Source: Aquiflexum gelatinilyticum (lineage in GTDB: Bacteria > Bacteroidota > Bacteroidia > Cytophagales > Cyclobacteriaceae). Taken from it: a stretch of 64,000 nt of DNA. The notes beneath the pieces were generated by a model. It made no database searches and was not told the origin of the DNA. It worked only from the letters and a program-made list of their open reading frames with translations. Location: assembly GCF_024741135.1 (NCBI RefSeq), contig NZ_JANSUY010000002.1:372001-436000 (forward strand). Direction: 5' to 3'. Below are positions 43,486 through 52,694 of the stretch, one piece after another. Each line of letters opens with the position of its first letter. Within the stretch, counting starts at the first letter, position 1. A program made the translations under genes and the position numbers.

Positions 43486-43716
43486 ATGGCAACCTTGTAT
43501 TTGACTTTGGGATTCTTGGCATTGTTCTTCGTTTTGATGTCTGTAAGGCTTATTTTCCTCAAAAACGGTGAGTTTAAAGGTACTTGTGCTTCGCAAAATC
43601 CTTACCTGAACAAAGATGGAGGTACTTGTAGCTATTGCGGCAAAACAGTAGATGCAAACAGTTCCTGTGGCAATCCAGACAATGAAGTGGACAAAGTTTT
43701 GGCCAAATTCAAATAA
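43486..43716 (+). CDS. Small membrane protein with four-cysteine tail
   Basis: The 76-residue product has one N-terminal membrane segment ('LYLTLGFLALFFVLMSVRLIFL') and a short tail with four cysteines ('FKGTCASQ', 'GTCSYCGKTV', 'NSSCGNP'). Size and 'GEFKGTCA' are reminiscent of NqrM/DUF539 proteins, which help metallate the Na+-pumping NADH:quinone reductase, but the resemblance is weak. It precedes glmM with a terminator in between. Function unknown; metal binding by the cysteines is plausible. Confidence 0.75.
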   Translation: MATLYLTLGFLALFFVLMSVRLIFLKNGEFKGTCASQNPYLNKDGGTCSYCGKTVDANSSCGNPDNEVDKVLAKFK

Positions 43717-43728
43717 AAACTTTTCATC

Positions 43729-43750
43729 TCCCGGATTTACCGGGATTTTT
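43729..43750 (+). terminator. Rho-independent terminator before glmM
   Basis: TCCCGG (43729-43734) and CCGGGA (43740-43745) form a 6-bp GC stem with loop ATTTA, followed by TTTTT. It lies 12 nt after the small membrane protein stop codon. Confidence 0.75.
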
Positions 43751-43775
43751 CAATTAGCACTTAAAACTCTTCAAT

Positions 43776-45167
43776 GTGGCGTTAATCAAATCTATTTCCG
43801 GTATCAGAGGTACTATTGGAGGTAAACCCGGTGAGGGCTTGACTCCTTTGGATGTTGTCAAATTTACTTCAGCCTATGGCAGTTGGGTGATCAACCAAAC
43901 AAAAAATCCAAAAGTGGTCATCGGCAGGGATGCAAGGATTTCAGGTGAAATGGTCTCCAAACTTGTTGCTGCGACCCTTCAGGGTTTGGGAATTGATGTG
44001 ATCGACCTTGGTCTGAGCACTACCCCGACTGTCGAATTTGCCGTTCCTTTGGAAAAAGCCGGTGGAGGTATCATCCTTACCGCAAGCCATAATCCTATTC
44101 AATGGAATGCCTTGAAACTGCTCAATGACAAAGGAGAATTTATATCAGACCTGGAAGGAAAATCCATTTTGGATAGCGCTGAGAAAGAAAATTTCTCCTT
44201 TGCTGAAGTCAAAAAATTGGGGAAATATACCCAAATCGACGATTATATTGACCGACATGTGCAGCATGTTCTTGGTCTTAAGCTTGTAGACAAAGAGGCC
44301 ATTGCTGCCAAAAAATTTAAAGTTGTCATTGATTGTGTGAATTCTACAGGAGGCATCGCCTTACCAAAATTACTTAGAGCCCTTGGAGTGGAAGATATTG
44401 AGGAAATGTATTGTACCCCAGATGGGCATTTTCCGCATAATCCCGAACCGCTTCCAGAAAATCTCCGCGACATTTCCGACAAGCTTCAAAAAGGAAAATA
44501 TGACCTGGGTATTGTCGTGGATCCTGACGTTGACAGACTTTGCTTTATGAATGAGGACGGCAGTCCTTTTGGTGAGGAATATACCTTGGTAGCTGTGGCG
44601 GATTACGTGCTTTCGCAGACTCCCGGCAATACCGTTTCCAACCTGAGTTCTACACGGGCGTTGAGAGACGTTACCGAAAAAAGAGGTGGACACTACCACG
44701 CAGCGGCTGTTGGCGAAGTCAACGTTGTCAATAAAATGAAGGAGACAAATGCGATCATCGGTGGGGAAGGCAACGGCGGGGTCATTTATCCGGAATCCCA
44801 TTATGGACGTGATGCATTGGTGGGAATCGGTTTGTTTTTGACGCATTTGGCCAAGTTTGGTAAGACAATCTCCAGACTGAGAGCGAGCTATCCGAATTAC
44901 CATATTTCTAAAAACAAAATCGAACTGACTCCAGAAATCAACGTGGACAAGATCCTAGAGGAAGTCAAAAAGAAATATAAAAAGCAGCCGATCAATGACA
45001 TTGACGGTGTCAAAATAGAGTTTGACAAGGAATGGGTGCATTTAAGAAAATCAAATACAGAACCCATCATCAGGATTTATTCTGAGTCCGAAAGTCAGGC
45101 CACTGCTGACCACTTGGCCAATAAAATCATTCTTGATATCAAAGAAGTGGTGACGAGCTCAAAGTGA
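43776..45167 (+). CDS. glmM: Phosphoglucosamine mutase
   Basis: The 463-residue product is an alpha-D-phosphohexomutase. The phosphoserine loop is 'LTASHNPIQWNALK' (S104), the metal loop 'VVDPDVDRLCF', the sugar-binding loop 'GGEGNGGVIYP' and the phosphate-binding loop 'RKSNTEPIIRIYSES'. GlmM converts glucosamine-6-phosphate to glucosamine-1-phosphate for UDP-GlcNAc synthesis; a phosphomannomutase or phosphoglucomutase role is not fully excluded. The start is GTG at 43776; an ATG two bases upstream is in another frame and reaches a stop at once. Confidence 0.88.
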   Translation: MALIKSISGIRGTIGGKPGEGLTPLDVVKFTSAYGSWVINQTKNPKVVIGRDARISGEMVSKLVAATLQGLGIDVIDLGLSTTPTVEFAVPLEKAGGGIILTASHNPIQWNALKLLNDKGEFISDLEGKSILDSAEKENFSFAEVKKLGKYTQIDDYIDRHVQHVLGLKLVDKEAIAAKKFKVVIDCVNSTGGIALPKLLRALGVEDIEEMYCTPDGHFPHNPEPLPENLRDISDKLQKGKYDLGIVVDPDVDRLCFMNEDGSPFGEEYTLVAVADYVLSQTPGNTVSNLSSTRALRDVTEKRGGHYHAAAVGEVNVVNKMKETNAIIGGEGNGGVIYPESHYGRDALVGIGLFLTHLAKFGKTISRLRASYPNYHISKNKIELTPEINVDKILEEVKKKYKKQPINDIDGVKIEFDKEWVHLRKSNTEPIIRIYSESESQATADHLANKIILDIKEVVTSSK

Positions 45168-45175
45168 TTTCAACT

Positions 45176-45199
45176 ATTGTTTGTGAAGACACAAACAAT
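45176..45199 (+). promoter_or_regulatory. Intercistronic hairpin between glmM and the cysteine desulfurase
   Basis: ATTGTTTGT (45176-45184) and ACAAACAAT (45191-45199) form a perfect 9-bp stem. No T-tract follows, so it may be an RNA-processing or stabilising hairpin rather than a terminator. Confidence 0.45.
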
Positions 45200-45239
45200 G
45201 GCTGATAAAAACAAAATACCCGGACCCAAATAGAAGAAA

Positions 45240-46382
45240 ATGAGAGTTTATTTAGACAATGCCGCCACCACTGCCATGGACGACCGCGTGATCGAGGCCA
45301 TGCTTCCTTTTATGAGACAGCATTACGGCAATCCTTCATCCGTGCACAGTCATGGAAGGGAAGTCCGGTCTGCTATCGAAAAGGCAAGAAAGAAAGTGGC
45401 GGAATTGCTCAATGCCTCTCCTGCTGAAATATTTTTTACTTCAGGCGGTACAGAAGCTGACAATACTGCACTTGTCTGCGGCATAGAAACTCACGGGATC
45501 AAGCATGCCATCACTTCCCCGATAGAGCACCATGCCGTTTTGCATACCTTGGAAGATTGTGCCAAAAAAGGAAAGGTGAAGCTCAGCCTTTTGGATGTCA
45601 ATAATAAAGGAGAAATCAACCTTGACCAACTCAGGGAATTGCTTCAGGCAAATCCCAATTCGTTGGTTTCCCTGATGCATGCCAACAATGAAATCGGAAA
45701 TATCAATGACTTGGCTGCCATCGGTGGTATGACAAAAGAATACGGGGCTTTCTTCCATTCGGACACCGTGCAGACCATGGGACATTTTGTCCACGATCTC
45801 AAAAATCTTCCCGTGGATGCCATCGTGGCCGGTGGGCACAAATTCCATGGACCAAAAGGTTCAGGTTTTTTATATGTGAGAAAGGATAAAAAAATCCATC
45901 CCTTCATCCACGGCGGTGCGCAAGAAAGAAATATGCGAGGAGGTACCGAAAATGTCATCGGCATCGTAGGCATCGCCAAAGCATTGGAACTTGCCTATGA
46001 AGACATGGCAGGACACCGTGCACACATTGAAGGATTGAAAAAACATTTTATTGAATCACTCCAATACCATATTCCTGAAGTCGGATTCAATGGGCTTTCA
46101 GCGGATTTTGGAAAAAGTCTTTATACAGTTTTGAACGTGAGTTTGCCTCCTTCTGAAGAAAACAGAGGCATGTTGCTTTTCAACCTTGACCTCCATGGGA
46201 TATCGGCTTCCGGCGGTTCGGCATGCAGCAGCGGTGCCACTGTCGGTTCGCATGTACTCCGGGCAATCAACCACGATCCCGAAAGAGAATCCGTGAGGTT
46301 TTCCTTCAGCAGGTTCACTACCAAAGAAGAGATCGATTATACTGTGGAGAAGTTGAAAGAATTGTATGGGGTGACGGTTTGA
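45240..46382 (+). CDS. Cysteine desulfurase (NifS/IscS family)
   Basis: The 380-residue product is a PLP enzyme that takes sulfur from cysteine for Fe-S clusters and thiolation. The Schiff-base lysine is K201 in 'VAGGHKFHGPKGSGFLYV', the persulfide cysteine is C329 in 'SASGGSACSSGATVGSH', and 'SGGTEADN', 'SPIEHHAV' and 'HSDTVQTMG' complete the cofactor site. The active-site loop with SSG belongs to the IscS-like class. No iscU or other isc gene is adjacent. A strong terminator follows. Confidence 0.93.
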   Translation: MRVYLDNAATTAMDDRVIEAMLPFMRQHYGNPSSVHSHGREVRSAIEKARKKVAELLNASPAEIFFTSGGTEADNTALVCGIETHGIKHAITSPIEHHAVLHTLEDCAKKGKVKLSLLDVNNKGEINLDQLRELLQANPNSLVSLMHANNEIGNINDLAAIGGMTKEYGAFFHSDTVQTMGHFVHDLKNLPVDAIVAGGHKFHGPKGSGFLYVRKDKKIHPFIHGGAQERNMRGGTENVIGIVGIAKALELAYEDMAGHRAHIEGLKKHFIESLQYHIPEVGFNGLSADFGKSLYTVLNVSLPPSEENRGMLLFNLDLHGISASGGSACSSGATVGSHVLRAINHDPERESVRFSFSRFTTKEEIDYTVEKLKELYGVTV

Positions 46383-46383
46383 A

Positions 46384-46427
46384 AGGGTTTTAAGGTTGTA
46401 AAGTTTTAAGGTTGAAAGGTTTGGGAT
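46384..46427 (+). repeat. Degenerate AAGGTT-word repeat after a stop codon
   Basis: One base after the cysteine desulfurase stop the words GTTTTAAGGTTG, TAAAGTTTTAAGGTTG and AAAGGTTTGGG follow one another. It is the best-preserved member of the family at 5943-6015. Confidence 0.65.
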
Positions 46428-46460
46428 ACTGACTTCAACTTATTTTCCTTAATGATTAAT

Positions 46461-46490
46461 TAAGCCATGATGAGACCATGGCTTTTTTTT
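46461..46490 (+). terminator. Rho-independent terminator after the cysteine desulfurase
   Basis: AGCCATG (46463-46469) and CATGGCT (46477-46483) form a 7-bp stem, followed by eight T residues. Confidence 0.88.
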
Positions 46491-46546
46491 AACTATATCT
46501 TCCATAATTTGAATTGGATCCTTATTTTTCCCGAAACTTCTTATAA

Positions 46547-47680
46547 ATGAATAAGCTCTTTCTTTTGGTCGCAATACTGATTCTTATATCCTGTTCAAAA
46601 AATAATAATGAAAACTCCACAGGTGCAATTGGTGAAATTAATTTGGAGATAGACACTGTCCTAGTTGATTCTAAAGGAGAAGTGCTAATGGCAGGGACTT
46701 TTTTGGGAGTGTTTGATTTATCTGAAGATAAAAAGTACCTATATAATTTCGATGGCAGTTCCCATCAGATCGAAGTTATTGATTTGGATAAACTTGTGTT
46801 GGATAGAAAAATCCAGCTGGAAAAGGAGGGTCCAAACGGTATCGAAAATCCCAATGGCCTTCTTGATCTTGGTGAAGGCCGTTTTCTTTTCTCAAATTTT
46901 AACTCGTGGACTGTAGTTAACCAAGATGCCCAAAAAATTTCAATGTTCAATTATGAAAAAGAAAAACTCTCCGGAGATAGTCTTTTTGGAAAGGAGGACC
47001 TTAATCCTCATTACTTATTCGTGGAAGGTAAAAAAGAGTTTTACACCATTATTGATCAAATTGATCAAAACAGTACCACAATTGGATTGGTCAATCTGGA
47101 TACTAAAACCCTAAAAAGAATTGAAATTCCCCAACTGGAAAAACTAAAGGATTTTAGAGTGTTGATGACCATGTCTGGTTCTATAGCGTCAAATAAACCA
47201 GTGGTAAGCATGTATTCATGGAATGATAAAATCTTAATTGGTAACAATGCCATAAATCAATTTATCATTTTTGATCCAAAATTGGAATCAGTTAATGTAA
47301 AAACCTTTGAAAGTAAACTTACCCCTAATCAAAAAACGCCGAATGAAAAGGTTGAAGTAGGTTCCATTGAAGAATTAATTGCGGCAGGCAAAAAATTGAA
47401 TGAACAAATTGATTTCAAGAATTTAAATTGGGATTCCGATTCCCAAAGATTTTATAGGCTTTCTAGTATTTCTTTACCAAAGCCTGAGGGTGAAACAATT
47501 AATAAGGCTGATGTATTCCTAACGGTTTTTGATAAGGAACTCAATATGATTGGGGAGATGAAGTTGGATGGTTTTACCAAACCGCCGGTTACAAGTTTTT
47601 TCAAAGACGGAGCAATCTGGATACACCAAAACCTCAATGATGAATTGGGTTTTATAAGAATAAAAGTTTTAGAAAATTGA
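46547..47680 (+). CDS. DUF4221 lipoprotein
   Basis: The 377-residue product has a lipoprotein signal ('LFLLVAILILISCSKNN') and a beta-propeller-like body with repeated strand motifs ('LYNFDGSSHQIEVIDLDKLVLDRKIQLEKEGPNG', 'TTIGLVNLDTKTLKRIE', 'KADVFLTVFDKELNMIGEMKL'). This matches the DUF4221 family common in Cyclobacteriaceae, where many paralogues occur without known function. The gene is AT-richer than average. It precedes the TlpA-DUF3738 gene by 55 nt. Confidence 0.8.
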   Translation: MNKLFLLVAILILISCSKNNNENSTGAIGEINLEIDTVLVDSKGEVLMAGTFLGVFDLSEDKKYLYNFDGSSHQIEVIDLDKLVLDRKIQLEKEGPNGIENPNGLLDLGEGRFLFSNFNSWTVVNQDAQKISMFNYEKEKLSGDSLFGKEDLNPHYLFVEGKKEFYTIIDQIDQNSTTIGLVNLDTKTLKRIEIPQLEKLKDFRVLMTMSGSIASNKPVVSMYSWNDKILIGNNAINQFIIFDPKLESVNVKTFESKLTPNQKTPNEKVEVGSIEELIAAGKKLNEQIDFKNLNWDSDSQRFYRLSSISLPKPEGETINKADVFLTVFDKELNMIGEMKLDGFTKPPVTSFFKDGAIWIHQNLNDELGFIRIKVLEN

Positions 47681-47735
47681 AGGCTTGTGAGGAAAGTCAA
47701 GATCTGCAAATTGCTTCTTTAATAACTCCACGTTA

Positions 47736-48956
47736 ATGTTTAAAAAACCTCTAAATATGAACCCATACCCAAGTGTGAGATTTGTTTGTCTGATCCTTGC
47801 TTTTACGCTTGTTAGTCACTTTTCCATGTCCCAAAAGATAGGTTTGGGAGAAAAAATTCCTTCCTTCGAAGTAATTGATCTTAAAACTGATGAAGTGAAG
47901 AAAGTTGAAAGTGATTCTGAAAAGATTATCCTAATCGACTTTTGGGCAACATGGTGCGGACCTTGTATTGCGGGAATGCCGCATTTGGAAAGTCTCCAAA
48001 AGACTTTTTCTTCTGAACTTCTCGTGCTCGCCGTCAGTGATGAAAGTCCGGAAAGAATTAAAAAATTTATGGTGAACAGGCCCTTCGGTTTTTCCTTTGT
48101 ATCAGATAAAGAGAAGAATCTGCAGAAATATTTCCCACACAGGATTATCCCTCACACAGTTTTGATTGATAAGTACGGCGAAGTGATAGCCATTACCTCA
48201 CCGGATCAAATCACCGAAAAAACAATCCGGGACTTATTGGATGGAGAAAAACCTATTATGCCATTAAAACAGGAGCAGGTAGGTTTTGATCCCAGCCATG
48301 ATTTTTTTGAAGTGGCCGAGGATATGGATCAATATTTTGTGATCCAAAAGGAATTCGAAGGTGTTCCCACTTTTTCTAAGGTTCCAAATCAAGGAACATT
48401 TGCTAATAGAAGAATAACAGCCCATAATTTCTCAATAGAAGGACTTTATAGGTTGGCATTTCAAAAAAGCTCCATGAGGTTAGAGTATTTAATTGATAAA
48501 GAATTGGTAGCCTATAAACCTGGAAACCTGTATAGCGTGGACGTGATTGTGTCGAAAGGAAGTGAATCTTACCTTTATGAGTATTTTGCAAAAGGGCTTA
48601 CTGAATGGTTTGAGATAAAGGGAAAACTTGAAAAAAGGACTACCGAGGTAATTGTTTTGTATTCAAAAGGTCAGGCAAACCTGACAGAATCAAAAGATTA
48701 TAGCTCCTACAGCGGGCGAAGCGGTACCTTTCAAAGTGAGGGAGCTTCTTTGAATGATTTGGTCGAATATCTTGAGGATTTTGATATTTTGGGCTTACCT
48801 GTAGTAAACGAAACCAATCTCAATGGCACTTATTTCTTTGACCTGAATTTTGAACCGGAAAATCCCCAAAGTCTAATCGATGCCTTAAATGGTTTAGGCT
48901 TGGCAATCAAAAAAGAATCAAGAGAAATTGATGTATTGGTGTTGTATAAGGATTAA
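47736..48956 (+). CDS. TlpA-like thioredoxin fused to a DUF3738 (TIGR03435-type) domain
   Basis: The 406-residue exported product has a signal region ('FVCLILAFTLVSHFSMSQ'), a TlpA thioredoxin domain with the redox motif C74-G-P-C77 in 'DFWATWCGPCIAGMP', then a C-terminal domain of about 200 residues ('NRRITAHNFSIEGLYRLAF', 'NDLVEYLEDFDILGLPVVNETNLNGTYFFDL') of the DUF3738 type. The start may also be the ATG at 47757. TlpA proteins reduce or exchange disulfides in the periplasm; the role of DUF3738 is unknown. Codon use is AT-rich, like its DUF4221 neighbour. Confidence 0.85.
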   Translation: MFKKPLNMNPYPSVRFVCLILAFTLVSHFSMSQKIGLGEKIPSFEVIDLKTDEVKKVESDSEKIILIDFWATWCGPCIAGMPHLESLQKTFSSELLVLAVSDESPERIKKFMVNRPFGFSFVSDKEKNLQKYFPHRIIPHTVLIDKYGEVIAITSPDQITEKTIRDLLDGEKPIMPLKQEQVGFDPSHDFFEVAEDMDQYFVIQKEFEGVPTFSKVPNQGTFANRRITAHNFSIEGLYRLAFQKSSMRLEYLIDKELVAYKPGNLYSVDVIVSKGSESYLYEYFAKGLTEWFEIKGKLEKRTTEVIVLYSKGQANLTESKDYSSYSGRSGTFQSEGASLNDLVEYLEDFDILGLPVVNETNLNGTYFFDLNFEPENPQSLIDALNGLGLAIKKESREIDVLVLYKD

Positions 48957-48972
48957 GGTTTCAATTCCATTT

Positions 48973-50763
48973 CTACTCCGCAAACTGCAACCTCACCAGA
49001 TTGGCATAAAACCCATCTTCCTGCAAAGCCAGTTGTTCGTGGGTTCCCTCCTCGACAATCTCCCCTTCCTTGAGCACATAAATCCTGTCCACCTTGCGAA
49101 TCGTGGATAAGCGGTGCGCGATGATAATGGTCGTCCTGTTTTTCATCAGTTCATCCAAAGCCTCCTGTACCAATGCCTCAGATTCAGCATCCAATGAGGA
49201 TGTCGCTTCATCCAAAATCAAAATCGCAGGATCCTTCAGTATGGCCCGGGCAATAGCCACACGCTGACGCTGTCCACCGGAAAGTTTGATCCCCCGCTCA
49301 CCGACTTTGGTTTCCATTCCTTCTGGAAATTTGCTGATAAACTGCCAGGCATTTGCTTTTTTGGCGGCTTCGATGATTTCTTCCTCTGAAGCATCGGGCT
49401 TGGCATAGGCAATATTTTCTTTGATGCTTCCACCAAATAATAAGACCTCTTGAGGGACGATTCCGATGTTTGATCGGAGTTGCTTCAGGTTCCAGGTGTC
49501 GATTGATTTGCCATCAATCAAAATCTGACCTTTGTCTATCGGGTAAAACTTCAACAAAAGCTGGATAATGGTAGACTTGCCAGCTCCGCTTTGACCTGCT
49601 AAAGCGACTTTTTCGCCGGCAGGAATTTCAAAGTCTATGCTTTTGAGCACTTCCATTTCGGGACGGGTAGGATAAGAAAACCGCACACCCCGGAAGCTTA
49701 CTTTTCCTTCCATCGGGACTTTTTGGAAATCTGCTGTGGAGACTTCCGGTGCCTCGCCCAAGATTTCCAAAACCCGCTCAGACGATCCTATGGCTTTTTG
49801 GAGTTGGCCATAAATGTCTCCCAAGCCCGCAATCGACCCGCCGATAAAGGTGGTATACAGTACAAATGAAACCAAATCTCCCACGCTCATGTCTCCCGAA
49901 GCCACCAAAGTCGCCCCGTACCACATCACCGCTACAATGCCGCCAAACAAAGCAAAAATGATAAATGAGATAAAAGCGCCTCGGAATCCCGCAGCTTTCA
50001 AAGCCACAACCACGACTTTATTCAATCCTTTTCTATACCTGTTGGATTCGTATTCCTCACCAGCAAAGGATTTGACAGTCATGATGGACTGCAATGTCTC
50101 TTCCACTATCACATTGGCAGCAGCAAGTTCATCTTGGGTTTCTTTGGAGAGTTTACGGATAAATTTCCCAAAGACCATCGCAATGATCACCAAAACCGGG
50201 AATGTCGCCAACATAAAAAGCGTCAATTTGGGCGTGGTCATCATCAGGAAAATCACCCCAGCTACCAAAGTGATGATTTGTCTCAGGAGTTCAGCCAAGG
50301 TTGTCGAGAAAGTATCCTGCAACATGCTGACATCTGCCGTGATCCTGCTGATCAATTCTCCTGTTCTTCTTTTGTCAAAAAAGGTCATCGGCAACTGCAC
50401 CAATTTACTGTACAATGAAATCCTGATGTCCCGCATACTTCGCTCGGATACTTTGGCAAAAAGCCAAACCCTGAAAAAAGAGAAAATACTCTGAACCAAT
50501 AATATTCCCAGCAGGATAAAAGCGATTCCGTTGATGTCATCTACCAACCATGTTTTCCCTGAAGCTGTATCGATGAGTTTTCCCGCCACATAGGGAAAAG
50601 TCAAAAGTGTAAGACTTGAAAATATGAGGAAAAGCATCCCCAAGAAAAAATTCAATTTGTAAGGTAAGATAAACCTAAAAATCCCCCCAAGCTTACTCAG
50701 ATTCTGTTTGGTCAGCTTGCGCTTTTCGTGCTCTTCAAGGGCATTGCCTCTCTTTTTTGCCAT
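48973..50763 (-). CDS. ABC exporter, fused permease and ATPase (MsbA/MDR type)
   Basis: The 596-residue product has six membrane segments in the first 320 residues and an ATPase domain: Walker A 'GQSGAGKSTI', Q-loop 'GIVPQEVLLFGG', signature 'KLSGGQRQRVAIARAI', Walker B 'ILILDEATSSLD' and H-loop 'IIAHRLSTI'. The protein forms homodimers or heterodimers that export lipids or drugs. The ATG at 50763 is preferred because 'MAKKRGNALEEHEKRKLT' is a typical N-terminus. It is convergent with the TlpA-DUF3738 gene and divergent from the PhyH gene. The substrate is unknown. Confidence 0.93.
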   Translation of the reverse strand: MAKKRGNALEEHEKRKLTKQNLSKLGGIFRFILPYKLNFFLGMLFLIFSSLTLLTFPYVAGKLIDTASGKTWLVDDINGIAFILLGILLVQSIFSFFRVWLFAKVSERSMRDIRISLYSKLVQLPMTFFDKRRTGELISRITADVSMLQDTFSTTLAELLRQIITLVAGVIFLMMTTPKLTLFMLATFPVLVIIAMVFGKFIRKLSKETQDELAAANVIVEETLQSIMTVKSFAGEEYESNRYRKGLNKVVVVALKAAGFRGAFISFIIFALFGGIVAVMWYGATLVASGDMSVGDLVSFVLYTTFIGGSIAGLGDIYGQLQKAIGSSERVLEILGEAPEVSTADFQKVPMEGKVSFRGVRFSYPTRPEMEVLKSIDFEIPAGEKVALAGQSGAGKSTIIQLLLKFYPIDKGQILIDGKSIDTWNLKQLRSNIGIVPQEVLLFGGSIKENIAYAKPDASEEEIIEAAKKANAWQFISKFPEGMETKVGERGIKLSGGQRQRVAIARAILKDPAILILDEATSSLDAESEALVQEALDELMKNRTTIIIAHRLSTIRKVDRIYVLKEGEIVEEGTHEQLALQEDGFYANLVRLQFAE

Positions 50764-50939
50764 GGATACTTTTAATTCTGAATTCCTAACCTGCAAATCT
50801 AAACAATATGCCCGTAGACCGAAGATAAAAGATCAGATTTTCAGGGAGAGAACCTGACTGTTGGAATATTTATTTTGAAAATAGGCTGGCAGTCCAATTA
50901 CAAGTTGTGTATTTTTATAAAAAACCAAATTCCAAACCC

Positions 50940-51797
50940 ATGAGCCTCTCTACCTTGACTCCCGCCCAAGTAGCTGATTTTCACCGGGACGGTTACGTCC
51001 TGGTCAAAGGATTCTGTTCTAAAGAAGAGACAGAAAAAATGTACAGGACAGCCATTGAAGACGATGCCATGAGAAAAAACGCATTGGACCTCAATGACCT
51101 TTCAGGGAAGAAAACAAGACTTTCACTTTGGTTTAAGCCTGGCAATGATGTTTTTGGATACCTGACAAGGAGTGAAAAAATGGTGAAGTCAGTGGCTAAA
51201 TTGTTGGACAGTGATGCACCTGTCTGTCACTTTCATTCCAAACTCATGCAAAAAGAACCACGTGTTGGCGGAGCTTGGGAATGGCATCAAGACTATGGGT
51301 ATTGGTACAAGAACCAGTTTGTGTTTCCGGACCAACTCCTCAGCGTCATGGTGGCATTGACGGAAGCCAACAAGGAAAATGGCTGCCTTCAGGTAATAAA
51401 AGGTTCCCACAAATTGGGCAGGGTTAATCACGGGTTTTCCGGGGAACAGGTCGGTGCGGACATGGTCATGGTCGAAAATGCCCTCAAAACAATGGAATTG
51501 GTTTATTGTGAAATCGATCCGGGAGATGCCTTGTTTTTTCACAGCAATTTGCTGCACAGGTCAGAAGCCAATCTTTCTGACAAACCCCGTTGGTCGATCA
51601 TTGCCTGTTACAATTCCCAATCCAACCTAGCCTACAATGAAACATCCACTTCTTGGAAAACTCCTGTAGACATGGTTCCGGATGAAGCCATTTTGGAATG
51701 GGAGGCAGACTCACTTTCCTCTGCCGATTTTCTCAAAAAGGAAAATGATCCCGCGCTCAAAGAAACAGGTTGGGAAAAAGATGTAAAGTCCTCTTGA
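50940..51797 (+). CDS. Phytanoyl-CoA dioxygenase (PhyH) family oxygenase
   Basis: The 285-residue product is an Fe(II)/2-oxoglutarate oxygenase. The facial triad is visible as H116 and D118 in 'WEWHQDYGYW' and a distal histidine in 'FHSNLLHRSEANLSDKPRWSI' (H206 most likely), with R217 for 2-oxoglutarate. 'NGCLQVIKGSH' is typical of the family. The ATG at 50940 gives the normal start. It precedes a TIM-barrel isomerase by 16 nt and is probably co-transcribed; the substrate may be a sugar- or polyol-like compound (inference). Confidence 0.9.
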   Translation: MSLSTLTPAQVADFHRDGYVLVKGFCSKEETEKMYRTAIEDDAMRKNALDLNDLSGKKTRLSLWFKPGNDVFGYLTRSEKMVKSVAKLLDSDAPVCHFHSKLMQKEPRVGGAWEWHQDYGYWYKNQFVFPDQLLSVMVALTEANKENGCLQVIKGSHKLGRVNHGFSGEQVGADMVMVENALKTMELVYCEIDPGDALFFHSNLLHRSEANLSDKPRWSIIACYNSQSNLAYNETSTSWKTPVDMVPDEAILEWEADSLSSADFLKKENDPALKETGWEKDVKSS

Positions 51798-51813
51798 TTC
51801 CAATTTCATCAAT

Positions 51814-52626
51814 ATGAAAATAGCATACTTTTGCCCGCTTTGGGGCTCCGAAGCCATCCCTTTTGAAGATTTCTTAAACCGTGTTTTGGAGGTAGGGTAT
51901 GACGGTGTGGAAATGAGTTTTCCTTTGGATGAAAAGGAAAGAGATCAAAGGGCAAATCTGATTAATTCCTATGGTTTAAAATTGATAGCCCAACATTGGG
52001 AAACTGTCGATGCTGATTTTGTGGTCCACAGCAAAAATTTTGAAAGAAGGCTGAGAAATTTGGCTGCGACCAATCCCCTTTTTATCAATTCCCAAACAGG
52101 AAAGGATTACTATACTTTTGAGCAAAACAATGCCCTTTTTATCTTGGCAGCAGAGATTTCAAAAGAAACAGGGATTCCGGTTTTTCATGAAACCCATCGT
52201 GGTAAATGGAGTTTTGCTGCCCATGTTACCAAAGGTTACCTTGATCTCCTTCCTGAACTGAAAATCGCCTTGGATATTTCGCATTGGTGTGTGACTGCGG
52301 AATCCTTTTTGGAAGACCAAGAAGAGGCTGTTCAAGCGGCCATAAGGTCGACAGCGCACCTTCATGCGAGAGTGGGATATACGGAAGGCCCACAAGTCCC
52401 TGATCCAAGAGTTCCTGAATGGAAACCCGCTTTGGAAAGGCACTTTATGTGGTGGGATCAAGTAATAGAAAAAGCTGCTAAAGAAGGTGAAAAAACCTTC
52501 ACGGTGACACCGGAATTTGGGGCTCCTCCCTATATGGTCCTGCATCCTCAGACTGGTAAACCACTCGTCAATCAATGGGAAGTAAATGCATGGATGATGG
52601 AAGCTTTCAAAAAAAGGTATCTTTAA
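51814..52626 (+). CDS. Sugar phosphate isomerase/epimerase family TIM-barrel protein
   Basis: The 270-residue product begins 'MKIAYFCPLWGSEAIPFEDFLNRVLEVGYDGVEMSF', the usual opening of xylose-isomerase-like TIM barrels. Metal-ligand candidates are the glutamate in 'GVEMSF', the 'FHETHRGKWS' segment, the aspartate/histidine of 'ALDISHWC', the histidine of 'AHLHARVG' and the glutamate of 'TPEFGAPP'. It has no signal peptide and is cytoplasmic. It follows the PhyH oxygenase. The substrate is unknown. Confidence 0.87.
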   Translation: MKIAYFCPLWGSEAIPFEDFLNRVLEVGYDGVEMSFPLDEKERDQRANLINSYGLKLIAQHWETVDADFVVHSKNFERRLRNLAATNPLFINSQTGKDYYTFEQNNALFILAAEISKETGIPVFHETHRGKWSFAAHVTKGYLDLLPELKIALDISHWCVTAESFLEDQEEAVQAAIRSTAHLHARVGYTEGPQVPDPRVPEWKPALERHFMWWDQVIEKAAKEGEKTFTVTPEFGAPPYMVLHPQTGKPLVNQWEVNAWMMEAFKKRYL

Positions 52627-52694
52627 TCAAAATTTATTTCCCGCAGATCACACATATCAAGCAATTTAAAACAACACAAAAGCAACTCATCAGC

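Noticed and set aside
43774-43785. ATG two bases upstream of glmM as its start
   Set aside because: It is out of frame and meets TAA after three codons; the in-frame GTG at 43776 gives the conserved N-terminus.
49814-50494. Long plus-strand ORF opposite the ABC exporter
   Set aside because: It is the antisense shadow of the membrane-spanning region of a clear ABC transporter, with low-complexity composition.
52575-52694. Upstream start of the alpha/beta hydrolase within the preceding gene
   Set aside because: The extra 40 residues overlap the isomerase reading frame and do not resemble hydrolase sequence; TTG at 52695 fits the family start.
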